A DNA stretch of 64,000 bases from Jiangella mangrovi (GCF_014204975.1 NZ_JACHMM010000001.1:3348001-3412000), one strand, 5' to 3'. Positions 42,995-52,363 are shown, counted from the first letter of the stretch. The notes: generated by a model from the letters alone, not told the origin. Translations and numbers: made by a program.

Positions 42995-45400
42995 ATGCAT
43001 CTCGGACTGCGGGAAGGACGGAGACGCGCGGCGGTGCTGGCCGCCGGCTCCGCGCTGGTGATGACCATGCTCGCCGGGTGGACGGCGGGAGGGGCGGCCT
43101 CCGCTCCGGCCCCAGGACCAGCCGCGACGGCTGTGACAACGGCGGCGACGACGGCGACCGCTTCGACGGCGGCCGGCCCGGCCGGGCCCTCGGTGCTGTT
43201 CGGTCCCGAGGACCTCCCGGCCATCCGGGCGAAGACGGAGTCCGGCCCCGGCCTGGTGTGGTGGACGGAGATCGAGCGGCGTGCGGACCTCGCACTGACG
43301 AAGGTCGTGGCGCAGACCTGTGAACGCGACCTGCGTTATGACATCGCCGATCTCGCGTTCGCCTATCTGGTCACCGAGGACGTCACGTATGCGCGGAAGG
43401 CGCGCGAGATCCACCTCGGTGTCGGCACGGCGCCGCAGTGGCATCCGGACGTGACCGCCGCGCCGTGCGCGAAGCCGATCTGGGGCGACTACGGCTGGCG
43501 CTGGCCGCAGATGCTGGCGCAGACGGCGCTCAGCTGGGACTGGATCTCGGGCAGCGGCGTGCTCTCGGCGGCCGACGAGGAGGTCATCCGCCAGGACCTG
43601 CTGCGCGGCGGCCGGCTGATCCACGACTCGCAGGTCGCCCCGCCCTACGGAGGCGCCGAGGCGATCCGCAACATCATCAACTACCGGCTGCGCAACGTCG
43701 CCGGCCTGGGCATCGTCGGCCACGTGCTGGCCGGCACCGACGAGGGCGACGCCTGGGCCGCGTACGCCTGGGACGACCTGTTCGGCGACACCGGCCGCGA
43801 CGTCACGCAGTACCTGCACCAGATGATCTCGCCCGACGGGGTCTACAAGGAGGGGCAGGCCTACTACCAGGACAGCTTCCGGCTGCTGATCCCGTTCTTC
43901 GTGGCCGAGCAGCGGGCGACCGGCCGCGACGCGTTCGCCGACCCCGTCGTGGCGGGGGTGTTCGAGAGCGAGGCGCTGATGATCATGCCCGACGGCGACC
44001 CGCCCACCGTCGACACGGGCTGGAAGCCGGCCGCGTACAGCGGCGGGTTCGGCCACTGGGTGGCCGGGCAGTACCCGGAGAAGCCGTGGCTGACCTGGGC
44101 CTGGCAGCGCCAGGAGGACCCGGTGCTCGGCCGCCCGACGCCGGCCGGCGACCAGTGGTACGCGCTGGCGTTCTACCGGCCCGACCTCGAGGTGACGGCC
44201 GCGCCGCCCGCGGGCAGCCCGACCCGCGTGCTCGAGGACGCCGGCTATGGCATGCTCCGGGGCGGCTGGGGCCCGGACGACCTCTACGTGTTCCAGAACG
44301 CCGAGCACGTGCCGTCGCTGTCGGCGCACGAGCAGCCGGACCAGACCGCGTTCTCGCTGTTCGCGAAGGGTGCTTACCTCGCCGTCGACCCCGGCGACGG
44401 GCGCAACTGCCCGGGCTCGGAGCACTACTGGGTGCGCTCGGCCGACGCGCACAACCTGGTGCTGGTCGACGGCGCCGGCCCGCGGCAGGTGTCGTCGTAC
44501 GTCGAGGCCACGGACCCGGCCCGGTTCGACCGCGTCGTCGACACCGCCGGCCTCGACTACCTGCGCACGCGGATGACCTACGGCGCCAGCGGCACGGACA
44601 TCACCCGGCGCACGATGACGGTCGGCGACGAGTACGTGGTGGTGCTCGACGACCTCGCCGCGGACGAGCCGCACGCCTACGACTGGCGGCTGCACTTCGG
44701 CGACCTGGCCACGGGCACGCTCACGCAGGACGGCGCCGGGTCGGCCGTGTGGCGCACGCGCAACGAGGCCGGCGAGGCGGTCGAGCTGGTCGTCGACATC
44801 ACGGCGGGCGCGCCGCTGACCGTCGCCGAGGCCACCGGCCCGATGAACTACGACCCCGGCAGCTGCAGGCGCCACGCCTACCTGCGCGCCCAGACGCAGG
44901 CCGAGGACACCGGCTACACGGCGGTCCTGTACCCGCGCACCGACGCCGAGGCGGCCCCGTCGATCGGGCACGTCACCGAGGGCGCCGCCCGCGCCACGAC
45001 CATCGCCCTGCCCGGCCGCGACGACGTCGTCGTCACCGCGCCCGGCGACCGGCCGGTCCGGCTGGCCGGCGTGCGCACCGACGCCACCCACGCCGTCGTC
45101 TCCGGGATCGACGCGCCGCGGTCCTACCTGGTCGAACAGGGCCGGCAGCTGTTCGCGGGCCGGACCCCGCTGCTGCTGGCGAACCGTCCGGTCGACCTGG
45201 TGCTGAGCTTCGACGACGGCGTCATCACCGGCCGGGTCGACGTCGCCCGCACCACCGACCTGACCCTCGGCACCGGCGCCGGCCGGGTCACCGAGGTGCG
45301 CCTCGACGGAGAACCGGTGCCGTTCACGGCGACCACCGGCCGGGTCGAGCTGACCGTCGACCACGGCGGCGACCTGGCGATGACCGTCGCCCAGCCCTGA
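42995..45400 (+). CDS. Secreted heparinase II/III-like polysaccharide lyase
   Basis: An 801-residue exported protein. The signal peptide (VLAAGSALVMTMLAGWTAGG) is followed by a Thr/Ala linker and an alpha/alpha-toroid domain (about 65-400) with GGAEAIRNIINYRLRN and SPDGVYKEGQAYYQDSF, regions that supply the Asn/His and Tyr catalytic residues in such lyases. The C-terminal beta-sandwich heparinase_II_III domain (about 430-790) begins LRGGWGPDDLYVF and has GDGRNCPGSEHYWVRSADAHN. It would cleave uronic-acid-containing polysaccharides outside the cell; alginate, heparin-like or ulvan-type substrates cannot be distinguished. The ATG at 42995 has GGAAGGG. It heads the gene set that imports and processes the products. 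Confidence 0.85.
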   Translation: MHLGLREGRRRAAVLAAGSALVMTMLAGWTAGGAASAPAPGPAATAVTTAATTATASTAAGPAGPSVLFGPEDLPAIRAKTESGPGLVWWTEIERRADLALTKVVAQTCERDLRYDIADLAFAYLVTEDVTYARKAREIHLGVGTAPQWHPDVTAAPCAKPIWGDYGWRWPQMLAQTALSWDWISGSGVLSAADEEVIRQDLLRGGRLIHDSQVAPPYGGAEAIRNIINYRLRNVAGLGIVGHVLAGTDEGDAWAAYAWDDLFGDTGRDVTQYLHQMISPDGVYKEGQAYYQDSFRLLIPFFVAEQRATGRDAFADPVVAGVFESEALMIMPDGDPPTVDTGWKPAAYSGGFGHWVAGQYPEKPWLTWAWQRQEDPVLGRPTPAGDQWYALAFYRPDLEVTAAPPAGSPTRVLEDAGYGMLRGGWGPDDLYVFQNAEHVPSLSAHEQPDQTAFSLFAKGAYLAVDPGDGRNCPGSEHYWVRSADAHNLVLVDGAGPRQVSSYVEATDPARFDRVVDTAGLDYLRTRMTYGASGTDITRRTMTVGDEYVVVLDDLAADEPHAYDWRLHFGDLATGTLTQDGAGSAVWRTRNEAGEAVELVVDITAGAPLTVAEATGPMNYDPGSCRRHAYLRAQTQAEDTGYTAVLYPRTDAEAAPSIGHVTEGAARATTIALPGRDDVVVTAPGDRPVRLAGVRTDATHAVVSGIDAPRSYLVEQGRQLFAGRTPLLLANRPVDLVLSFDDGVITGRVDVARTTDLTLGTGAGRVTEVRLDGEPVPFTATTGRVELTVDHGGDLAMTVAQP

Positions 45401-45423
45401 TCACCTCGACGAGGAGGAACGTC

Positions 45424-46071
45424 ATGGAACCGACCGACACCACCACGACCGGGCGGAGCCGCCGCGGACTGATCGCGGCCGCCGGCGCCGCCGCGGCGGT
45501 CACCGTCGTCGGCACCGCCACCCCCGCCCGGGCGGAGGCGCAGGTCATCGACTCCGGGCCGGACGAGATCGGGCTGCGGGTCAACGCCGACGGCCAGGGC
45601 GGCTCGTTCTACCAGAAGCCCGGCGCGACGGCCGACACGCACGCGCTGTCCTGCGTCTGCAAGGCGACCACGGGCCGGAACTCGGCGCTCAACGTCACCT
45701 CGGACAACCCGGCGTTCTCGGCCATGCAGGTCAGCGGCCGCGAGCTGGACACCGGGACGATCAAGATCGCGCACGTCGGCCAGTCGGACGGGTCCGACGG
45801 CGACGCCGCGGCGGTGTCGATCAGCCTCGGCACGGCCGGCACCGCGGCGCAGGGCATCTTCATCGACGCGCCCAACGGCACGTCGGGGACGTACCTGCAG
45901 CTCAAGGCCGGGACCCAGCGCATGCTGCGGATCCACGGCGATGGGCGGATCCAGTTCCACGGCCCGGCCACGGTCGCGCCGTCGTCAGCCCTGCCGGCGA
46001 CCCCGTCGGGCTGGTTCCGGTTCCTCACGCCCGGCGGCCAGGTCGTCCGGGTGCCCTACTACGCGGAGTGA
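45424..46071 (+). CDS. Tat-exported protein of unknown function, beta-rich
   Basis: A 215-residue protein. A twin-arginine signal peptide (GRSRRGLIAAAGAAAAVTVV, cleavage near ARA) is followed by a Gly/Ser/Thr/Asp-rich body with short alternating strands (IGLRVNADGQGGSFYQ, LNVTSDNPAFSAMQVSG, GIFIDAPNGTSGTYLQL). It ends WFRFLTPGGQVVRVPYYAE. The repeat-like strand pattern recalls beta-helical or tail-fibre-like trimeric folds, but I do not recognise a family. It sits 23 bp after the lyase gene with a GAGGAGGAAC site and overlaps the regulator gene, so it is co-expressed. A polysaccharide-binding or accessory role is an inference only. Confidence 0.75.
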   Translation: MEPTDTTTTGRSRRGLIAAAGAAAAVTVVGTATPARAEAQVIDSGPDEIGLRVNADGQGGSFYQKPGATADTHALSCVCKATTGRNSALNVTSDNPAFSAMQVSGRELDTGTIKIAHVGQSDGSDGDAAAVSISLGTAGTAAQGIFIDAPNGTSGTYLQLKAGTQRMLRIHGDGRIQFHGPATVAPSSALPATPSGWFRFLTPGGQVVRVPYYAE

Positions 46072-47252
46072 GCATGAACGAGCACGGCGGACTGGGCATG
46101 GTGCCCCGCGGCGCCAAGTCCAGGGAGCTCGCGGCCCGGCTGCGACGCGGCATCACCGACGGCCGGTGGGCGCTCGGCGCGCGGCTGCCCACCGAGCCCG
46201 AGCTCGCGACCACCTACGACGTCGGGGTCAACACCGTGCGCCGGGCCATCGCGGTGCTGGTCGACGAGGGCCTGGTCCGCCGGCGGCAGGGGTCGGGCAC
46301 GTTCGTCGAGGCCGTGCCCGGGCCCGGCCGCTCCACCGGGCGCTTCCTGGACGGGAGCGCGCGGGCCCGCATCGGCCGGGTCGGCGTCGTGGTGCCCAGC
46401 AGCGCGTACTACTACCCGCCGGTCATCGACGGCGCCGGCCGCGAGCTCGCCGCCGCCGACCTGCGGATGATGCTGGCCTGCTCCGACTACGACCCCGAGC
46501 TGGAGCTGGCCGAGGCCCGGCGGCTGGTCGAGGCCGGCGTCGACGGCCTGCTCGTGGTGCCGACGCTGTTCGAGGTGGCCGACCCGGCCGCCTACCTGGC
46601 CGAGCTGCGCGGCCTCGGCGTGCCGGTCGTGCTGATGGAACGGCGGCTGGCCGCCCCCGCGCCCGACGACGCCACCGAGTACGTCTGCTCCAACATCCTG
46701 GGCGGCGCGTACGCGGCCGTGCGGCACCTGGCGTCGCTCGGGCGGACGCGCCTCGGGCACCTCGGCCCGGTCCGCACCGCCACGAGCGAGGCCGTCGCCG
46801 AGGGCTTCGCCGCCGCCGTCGCCGACCTCGGGCTCGAGGCGGTCCCCGGCGCGGTCGTGCGGCGCGCGACGTGGGCGGCCGGCGACCTCGCCGCGTACGC
46901 CCGCGCCTGCGCCGAGAACCGGATCGACGGCGTGCTGGCCCACGGCGACCGCGAGGCCGCCGCGCTGCTCGGGCACCTGCGGGCGGCGGGCCTGACGGTG
47001 CCGGCGGACGTCGCCGTGATCAGCCACGACGACGAGGTCGCCGACGTCGCCGAGATCCCGCTCACCGCCGTGAACCCGCCGAAGACCGAGATCGGCCGGC
47101 TGGCCGCGGCGGCCCTGCTGCGCCGGATCGCCGACGGCCCGGCCGCACCGCCGATCCAGATCCAGCTCCAGCCGACCCTGACCGTCCGTGAGTCGTGCGG
47201 CGCCCGGGCCGCGTCGTCGCCGGCCGCGGCCGACGCCGTCGCGACCGGCTGA
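46068..47252 (+). CDS. GntR-LacI hybrid (AraR-type) transcriptional regulator
   Basis: A 394-residue regulator. An N-terminal GntR winged helix (about 18-85) contains LAARLRRGITDGRWALGARL, PTEPELATTYDVGVNTVRRA and VRRRQGSGTFVE. A LacI-type ligand-binding domain (about 100-375) includes RIGRVGVVVPSSAYYYPPVI and ISHDDEVADVAEIPLTAVNP. This architecture is that of AraR and similar sugar sensors. The start is GTG 46068 overlapping the previous stop; ATG 46074 is equally possible. It is placed inside the operon it most likely controls, with candidate operators in the AT-rich region before the lyase gene. Confidence 0.9.
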   Translation: MSMNEHGGLGMVPRGAKSRELAARLRRGITDGRWALGARLPTEPELATTYDVGVNTVRRAIAVLVDEGLVRRRQGSGTFVEAVPGPGRSTGRFLDGSARARIGRVGVVVPSSAYYYPPVIDGAGRELAAADLRMMLACSDYDPELELAEARRLVEAGVDGLLVVPTLFEVADPAAYLAELRGLGVPVVLMERRLAAPAPDDATEYVCSNILGGAYAAVRHLASLGRTRLGHLGPVRTATSEAVAEGFAAAVADLGLEAVPGAVVRRATWAAGDLAAYARACAENRIDGVLAHGDREAAALLGHLRAAGLTVPADVAVISHDDEVADVAEIPLTAVNPPKTEIGRLAAAALLRRIADGPAAPPIQIQLQPTLTVRESCGARAASSPAAADAVATG

Positions 47253-47279
47253 CCCACCCCACATCTCTGGAGGATTCCC

Positions 47280-48593
47280 ATGACCAGGACCACCCGCCTG
47301 CTGGTGCTCTGCACCGCGGGCGTCATGGCCGCCGGCCTGACCGCCTGCTCCGGACCGGACAGCGGCGACGGCACCACCGGCGGCGCCACGACCCTGCGGC
47401 TCGGCGCCTACGCCGCGTCCGGCAGCGACTTCGAGAAGCAGCTCGAGGAGCACGTCGCGGCCTTCGAGGAGGAGACCGGCGTGCAGGTCGAGCTGGAGGT
47501 GGCGCCGTACGCGGAGTTCTTCCAGCGGCTGAGCACGCAGGTGGCCGGCGGCGACGCGCCCGACGTGTGGCTGTCCGACGGCGTGTTCGTGCCGCAGTAC
47601 GCCGCCCGCGGCGCGCTCGCCGACCTCACCGACCGCGTCGACGAGGAGCTCGAGGCCGCCACGCTCGGCCTCGACCTCGTCCGCGACCCCGACGGCAGGC
47701 TCTACGGCTTCCCGCAGGGCGCGCAGACGCCGGCGCTCTACTACAACAAGGCGATGTTCGACGAGGCCGGCGTCGAGTACCCGACGGAGGACTGGACCTA
47801 CGACGACCTCGCGGCCGCCGCGAAGGAGCTGACGAAGGACACCAACGGCGACGGCCAGGCCGACCAGTGGGGCTTCCGGGCGTTCTCCAGCGGCTTCACC
47901 GAGAGCTGGTGGGTCATCAGCCGGGCGTTCGGCAGCGAGGTCGTCACGGACGGCAACAGCACCGTCGCCGTCGACGACGACGCCACCAAGGCCGCGCTGG
48001 AGTGGATGGACGACGCCATCTACGGCTCCGCGTTCGCGCCCGACCCGACCATGACCGAGGCGCTGGGCGGCCCGCACAACCTGTTCCCCCAGGGCAAGGT
48101 CGCCATGATCTTCGGCATCTACGCCCGCTCCAACCCGGCCAACGCCGCCGGCATCGACTTCGACGTCGCGCCGCTGCCGACGGGCCCGGGCGGTTCGCGC
48201 GGTGAGGTGGGCATCGTCAACTCGTGGGTCGTCAACGCCGAGGCGGACGACGAGCAGGCGGACGCCGCCTGGGAGTGGATCCAGTGGTACAGCAGCGCCG
48301 ACGTCCAGGTTCAGCTGCTGCAGGGCAACGAGGCGATCCCGATCGACGCCGGGCTGGCCGCGTCGCCGGAGTTCCTCGAGAAGGACGGCAACCCCGCCAA
48401 CCGGGAGGTCTTCGTCGACGCACTCGCCGAGGCGTCGGACCTGGGCGTCAACCCCGTCTGGGAGGAGTACACCACCGCGATCAACGAGGAGTTCACCCGG
48501 ATCCTCACCCACGAGGTGTCCGTCGACGACGGCGTCCGCGCGGCCCAGGAACGGGCCCAGGAGGCGATCGACCGCTTCGACGCGGCGGGCTAG
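47280..48593 (+). CDS. Sugar ABC transporter substrate-binding lipoprotein (family 1 SBP)
   Basis: A 437-residue lipoprotein (lipobox GLTAC, Cys23). The fold is the maltose-binding type: TLRLGAYAASGSDFEKQLEE, VQVELEVAPYAEFFQRL, PDVWLSDGVFVPQYAARGAL, and aromatic-rich WGFRAFSSGFTESWW. Family members bind oligosaccharides, here presumably unsaturated oligouronides released by the lyase. The ATG at 47280 has GGAGG 7 bp upstream and follows the regulator after 27 bp. No ATPase gene accompanies it, so it probably shares a general MsiK-type ATPase encoded elsewhere, as is usual in actinomycetes. Confidence 0.9.
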   Translation: MTRTTRLLVLCTAGVMAAGLTACSGPDSGDGTTGGATTLRLGAYAASGSDFEKQLEEHVAAFEEETGVQVELEVAPYAEFFQRLSTQVAGGDAPDVWLSDGVFVPQYAARGALADLTDRVDEELEAATLGLDLVRDPDGRLYGFPQGAQTPALYYNKAMFDEAGVEYPTEDWTYDDLAAAAKELTKDTNGDGQADQWGFRAFSSGFTESWWVISRAFGSEVVTDGNSTVAVDDDATKAALEWMDDAIYGSAFAPDPTMTEALGGPHNLFPQGKVAMIFGIYARSNPANAAGIDFDVAPLPTGPGGSRGEVGIVNSWVVNAEADDEQADAAWEWIQWYSSADVQVQLLQGNEAIPIDAGLAASPEFLEKDGNPANREVFVDALAEASDLGVNPVWEEYTTAINEEFTRILTHEVSVDDGVRAAQERAQEAIDRFDAAG

Positions 48594-49565
48594 GTGACGG
48601 CCATGACCCCCGTCGACCTCGACGTGCGGCCGGGACGGCGTGAGGACCGCGCGCCGTCGCCACCGTCGCCACGGCGGGCCGGCTCCGCGCGGCGGCGACG
48701 CCGGCACGACTTCGGTTGGGGCCTGCTGTTCGCCTCGCCGTACCTGCTGCACATCGTCGCGCTGCTGGCCTGGCCGATCGCGGCGTCGCTCTACCTGGCG
48801 CTGACCGACTACGACCTGGTGCGCTCGCCGTCGTTCATCGGGCTGGAGAACTTCGAGCGGCTGCTGCACGACGACGCGTTCTGGGCCTCGCTCGGGCACA
48901 CGGCCTACTTCGCGATCCTGTACGTGCCGGCGCAGACGGTGCTGGCGCTGCTGCTGGCGGTGGCGCTGAACCGGACGCTGCGCGGCATGGGCTTCATCCG
49001 GGCGCTCTACTTCATCCCCGTCATCTCGTCGTGGGTGGTGGTCGCGTTCGTCGCCGACTCGCTGTTCAACCCGACGTTCGGCGCGGCCAACGCGATCCTC
49101 GACGTGTTCGGGCTGCCGGCGCAGAAGTGGCTGCAGGACTCCGCGCTCGTCATCCCCACCCTGGCCGCGGTCGCGGTGTGGAAGGGCGTCGGCTACATGA
49201 TGGTGATCTTCCTGGCCGGGCTGCAGGCGATCCCGCCGGAGCGCTACGAGGCCGCGCAGGTCGACGGCGCCAACGGCTGGCAGCGGCTGCGGCACGTGAC
49301 GATGCCGGGCGTCTCGGGGACCACATTCCTGGTGGTCATCCTCAGCACGATCACCACCCTGCAGGCGTTCGAGCAGGTCTACGTCATGACCGAGGGCGGC
49401 CCGAACGGCGCCAGCGAGCTGACCGTCCTCTACCTGTTCCGGCAGGGCTTCCAGTTCTTCCACATGGGCTACGCGTCGGCGATCGCGTGGGTGCTGTGCC
49501 TGCTGATCCTGCTGCTGACCCTGGCGCAGCTGTGGCTGCAACGACGGTGGGTGCACTATGACTGA
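48594..49565 (+). CDS. Sugar ABC transporter permease (MalF-like)
   Basis: A 323-residue permease with a charged cytoplasmic N-terminus and six helices. The first is LLFASPYLLHIVALLAWPIA, and the EAA loop is YEAAQVDGANGWQRLRHVTMPG. IGLENFERLLHDDAFW after the first helix is typical of MalF/UgpA-type subunits. The start is GTG at 48594 directly after the binding-protein stop; ATG 48603 is an alternative. The gene overlaps the second permease by 8 bp. Confidence 0.9.
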   Translation: MTAMTPVDLDVRPGRREDRAPSPPSPRRAGSARRRRRHDFGWGLLFASPYLLHIVALLAWPIAASLYLALTDYDLVRSPSFIGLENFERLLHDDAFWASLGHTAYFAILYVPAQTVLALLLAVALNRTLRGMGFIRALYFIPVISSWVVVAFVADSLFNPTFGAANAILDVFGLPAQKWLQDSALVIPTLAAVAVWKGVGYMMVIFLAGLQAIPPERYEAAQVDGANGWQRLRHVTMPGVSGTTFLVVILSTITTLQAFEQVYVMTEGGPNGASELTVLYLFRQGFQFFHMGYASAIAWVLCLLILLLTLAQLWLQRRWVHYD

Positions 49566-50385
49566 GTCTCGCCGCAAGGTCGTGCCCGTCCTGTTCCTGC
49601 TGCTCGGCGCGGCGGTCATGGCGGTGCCGTTCCTGGTCACCGTCGCCAACTCGCTGAAGACGTTCGAGCAGTACATCTCCGTGCCGCCGCAGTGGCTGCC
49701 GAACCCCGTCGAGTGGGCCAACTACGGCGAGGTGCTGCAGCGCGAGCCACTGTTCTGGCGCTTCGCCATGAACAGCTTCGTGGTGGCTGGGCTGTCCGTC
49801 GTCGGCTGCCTGCTGACCAGCTCGATGGTCGGCTTCGCGCTGGCCCGGCTGCGGCTGCCCGGGCGGCAGGCGCTGCTCGCGGTGGCGCTGGGCACCATGG
49901 CGCTGCCGACGGTCATCACCATCGTGCCGAGCTTCGTGCTGTACCGGCAGCTCGGCTGGCTGGACACGCACGCGCCGCTGATCCTGCCGTACTCGCTGGG
50001 CACGGCGTTCGGGATCTTCCTCATGCGCCAGGCGTTCCTCACCATCCCGCGCGAGCTGCTGGAGGCCGCCACCGTCGACGGCGCCAACCCGTGGCGGGCG
50101 TTCTGGCGCACCCAGCTGCCGCTGGTTCGTCCACAGCTGGCGACCCTCGGAGTCTTCACGTTCATGGCGTCGTGGGGTGCGGTGCTGGAGCCGACCATTT
50201 ACCTGACCAGCGAGGAGAAGTTCACCCTGCCCATCGGCGTGATCAGCCTGCAGGGCCAGTACATGGGCAACGAGCAGATCGTGGCCGCGGCGGCCCTGCT
50301 CAGCCTGGTGCCGATGCTGATCATCTTCGTCGCCGCACAGCGCTACTTCATCCGCGGCGTGGTGTCGTCCGGGCTCAAGGGCTGA
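49558..50385 (+). CDS. Sugar ABC transporter permease (MalG-like)
   Basis: A 275-residue permease with six helices. PVLFLLLGAAVMAVPFLVTV is the first, and LKTFEQYISVPPQWLPNPVEW follows as in MalG/UgpE. The EAA loop is LLEAATVDGANPWRAFWRTQ. It ends with a short VVSSGLKG tail, the common GxxKG end of this family. It completes the channel with the MalF-like subunit. The ATG lies within the preceding gene, so translation is coupled. Confidence 0.92.
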   Translation: MTESRRKVVPVLFLLLGAAVMAVPFLVTVANSLKTFEQYISVPPQWLPNPVEWANYGEVLQREPLFWRFAMNSFVVAGLSVVGCLLTSSMVGFALARLRLPGRQALLAVALGTMALPTVITIVPSFVLYRQLGWLDTHAPLILPYSLGTAFGIFLMRQAFLTIPRELLEAATVDGANPWRAFWRTQLPLVRPQLATLGVFTFMASWGAVLEPTIYLTSEEKFTLPIGVISLQGQYMGNEQIVAAAALLSLVPMLIIFVAAQRYFIRGVVSSGLKG

Positions 50386-50442
50386 GCCGCGGCTGCCGCC
50401 GTCGTCCATTCGCATCGACAGGAAGCACGAGGAACCCGCTCC

Positions 50443-51480
50443 GTGAACAGCACACCAGGTGGCCGGCCGTTCCGGCTCGGCATCGTCGGCGCCGGCAGCA
50501 TCGCCGAGACCCATGCGGCGGCCGCGGCCGCGCTGCCCGGCGTGACCGTCGCCGGCGTCTGCGACGTCCGCGCCGACGCGGCGCGGGAGCTGGCCGCCCG
50601 GCACGACACGGCGTGGTTCGCCGACCACCACCGCATGCTCGACGCCGTCCGGCCCGACGGCGTGATCGTCACCGCGCCGCACGCGCTGCACGCCCCCATC
50701 ACCGTGGACGCCGCCGCAGCGGGCGTCCACGTGCTGGTCGAGAAGCCGATGGCGACGACGGTGGCCGACTGCGAGCTGATGATCGCGGCCTGCCGCGAGC
50801 ACCGGGTCCAGCTCGGCGTCGGGCACGTGCTGCACCACCTGCCGACCGTTCGCGAAGCCCGTCGGCTGCTGGGCGCGGGGGACATCGGCCGGCCGGCCGT
50901 CATCGCCGAGCGGCGCACCGCGCACTACGCGCCCGACGCGCGGCCCGGCTGGTTCTTCGACCCGGAGCTGGCCGGCGGCGGGATCCTCATGAACGTCGGC
51001 GCGCACAGCATCGACAAGATCCACTGGCTCGGCGGCGCCCCCGCCGAACGCGTCGTCGCCCGGGTCTCGTCGAAGCCGGGGGTGGCCGTCGAGACCGAGG
51101 CGGTCGGGCTGCTCGAGCTGGCGAACGGCCTGGCCGCCGCCATCTCCGTCACCGGCACCGGCCTGCCGTTCCACGACCAGACCGAGATCGTCGGCGACGA
51201 CGGCGCCCTTCGGCTCTCGCGGGACACCGGCCTGTCGGTCTTCCGCGCCGGTTCCGGTTCCGGCGACGGCACGCTGGTCGTGCGGCCCGAGGACGACGAC
51301 ATCGAGGCCGCGTTCCGCGACCAGCTCGCCGACTTCGTGGACGCCTGCCGGTCCCAGCGCCCCCCGGCCGTCGACGGCGCCTACGGCCGCTCGGTCGTCG
51401 CCACCGCGACCGCCATGTACCAGTCGGCCGCCCGGACCGAGCTGGTCCGCATCGCGCCGCTCGCCTCGGAGGCCGCCTGA
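50443..51480 (+). CDS. Gfo/Idh/MocA-family NAD(P)-dependent oxidoreductase
   Basis: A 345-residue dehydrogenase. The N-terminal Rossmann motif is LGIVGAGSIAETHAAAA, and the catalytic region has HVLVEKPMATTVADCE with the EKP lysine. The C-terminal alpha/beta domain has GWFFDPELAGGGILMNVGAHSIDKIHWLGG with the usual GG...D...H acid-base pattern. Such enzymes oxidise or epimerise sugars, inositols or uronates. Following a lyase and oligosaccharide importer, it probably processes the imported monosaccharide. GTG at 50443 is the start, 57 bp after the permease. Confidence 0.9.
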   Translation: MNSTPGGRPFRLGIVGAGSIAETHAAAAAALPGVTVAGVCDVRADAARELAARHDTAWFADHHRMLDAVRPDGVIVTAPHALHAPITVDAAAAGVHVLVEKPMATTVADCELMIAACREHRVQLGVGHVLHHLPTVREARRLLGAGDIGRPAVIAERRTAHYAPDARPGWFFDPELAGGGILMNVGAHSIDKIHWLGGAPAERVVARVSSKPGVAVETEAVGLLELANGLAAAISVTGTGLPFHDQTEIVGDDGALRLSRDTGLSVFRAGSGSGDGTLVVRPEDDDIEAAFRDQLADFVDACRSQRPPAVDGAYGRSVVATATAMYQSAARTELVRIAPLASEAA

Positions 51481-51547
51481 CATCCGTCATGCCGGATCAT
51501 TCACCGATTCATGAATGAGCAGCTCGAGGGCTGGTTACGTTCGAGGT

Positions 51548-52363
51548 ATGCGCTTCCTGACCCTGGTCCATGGGCCCGCGTTCGCCGCGGGCGCGGTCGC
51601 CGTCCTCGTCAACCGCTGGGGCATCGGGCCGCTCTGGTACGCCGGAGTGGGGCTGCTGCTGTTCGGGCTCGTGGCGCGGTTCGTGACGACGCAGGCGCAG
51701 CGCCCGCCGCGCGAGGGCGAGCCGGACGCCGTCGCCGTCGGGCTGCCGCTGACCGGGTCCTGGACCGCGCACAACAGCCCCGCGACGAAGGTGCCCAGCC
51801 ACACCCACGCGCTCGCGCAGACCTACGCCATCGACCTGGTCTCGCGGCCGGCGCCGGACCCGGTCTGGGTGTGGCCGATCGCCCGCCGGCCGGCGGCGTA
51901 CCCGGCGTTCGGCGCGCCGTTGCTCGCGCCGGCGGACGCGCGGGTGGTCGCCGTCCGCGACGGGCACCGCGACCACCTCACGCGCACCTCGCTGCCCGGA
52001 CTGCTGTACCTGCTGCTCGAGGGGTTCGTCCGCTCGCTCGGCCGGCCGCGCCACCTGCTCGGCAACCACGTGGTGCTCGACCTCGGCGACGGGGTGCACG
52101 CGGTGCTCGCGCACGCCCGCCGCGGCTCGGTCCGGGTGGCGGCAGGCGACCGGATCGCCGCCGGCGAGCAGGTGGCCGAGTGCGGCAACTCGGGCAACTC
52201 GTCCGAGCCGCACCTGCACTTCCAGCTCATGGACGGCCCCGACATCGCCCTGGCGCGCGGGCTGCGGTTCAGCTGGCGCTACCAGGACGACGACGGCGTC
52301 GAGCAGGACGGCGTCCCGCCCAACGGGGTCACGCTCACGCCGGTGGGGACGGCGCGGACCTGA
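51548..52363 (+). CDS. Membrane-anchored M23 (LytM/lysostaphin-type) peptidase
   Basis: A 271-residue protein. Two N-terminal hydrophobic helices (AFAAGAVAVLV and YAGVGLLLFGLVARFV) are followed by an extracytoplasmic M23 domain. Zinc ligands are expected in SHTHALAQTYAIDL (H...D) and SEPHLHFQL (HxH). The central stretch YPAFGAPLLAPADARVVAVRDG is typical of the fold. Such enzymes cut peptidoglycan cross-links. The ATG at 51548 is only 1 bp after a GAGG, too close for a normal site; GGTTACGTT just upstream could be a -10 element, so a leaderless mRNA is possible. ATGs at 51511 (other frame) and 51515 exist but precede no recognisable domain. Confidence 0.85.
   Translation: MRFLTLVHGPAFAAGAVAVLVNRWGIGPLWYAGVGLLLFGLVARFVTTQAQRPPREGEPDAVAVGLPLTGSWTAHNSPATKVPSHTHALAQTYAIDLVSRPAPDPVWVWPIARRPAAYPAFGAPLLAPADARVVAVRDGHRDHLTRTSLPGLLYLLLEGFVRSLGRPRHLLGNHVVLDLGDGVHAVLAHARRGSVRVAAGDRIAAGEQVAECGNSGNSSEPHLHFQLMDGPDIALARGLRFSWRYQDDDGVEQDGVPPNGVTLTPVGTART

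Noticed and set aside
42971-45364. Open minus-strand frame opposite the heparinase-like gene
   Set aside because: Low-complexity Val/Arg/Gly/Asp translation with no recognisable motif; the plus-strand gene has signal peptide and domain structure.
46059-49721. Open minus-strand frame of over 1200 codons opposite the sugar-transport genes
   Set aside because: Exactly antisense to well-supported regulator, binding-protein and permease genes; composition is typical of a codon-position-2/3 shadow.
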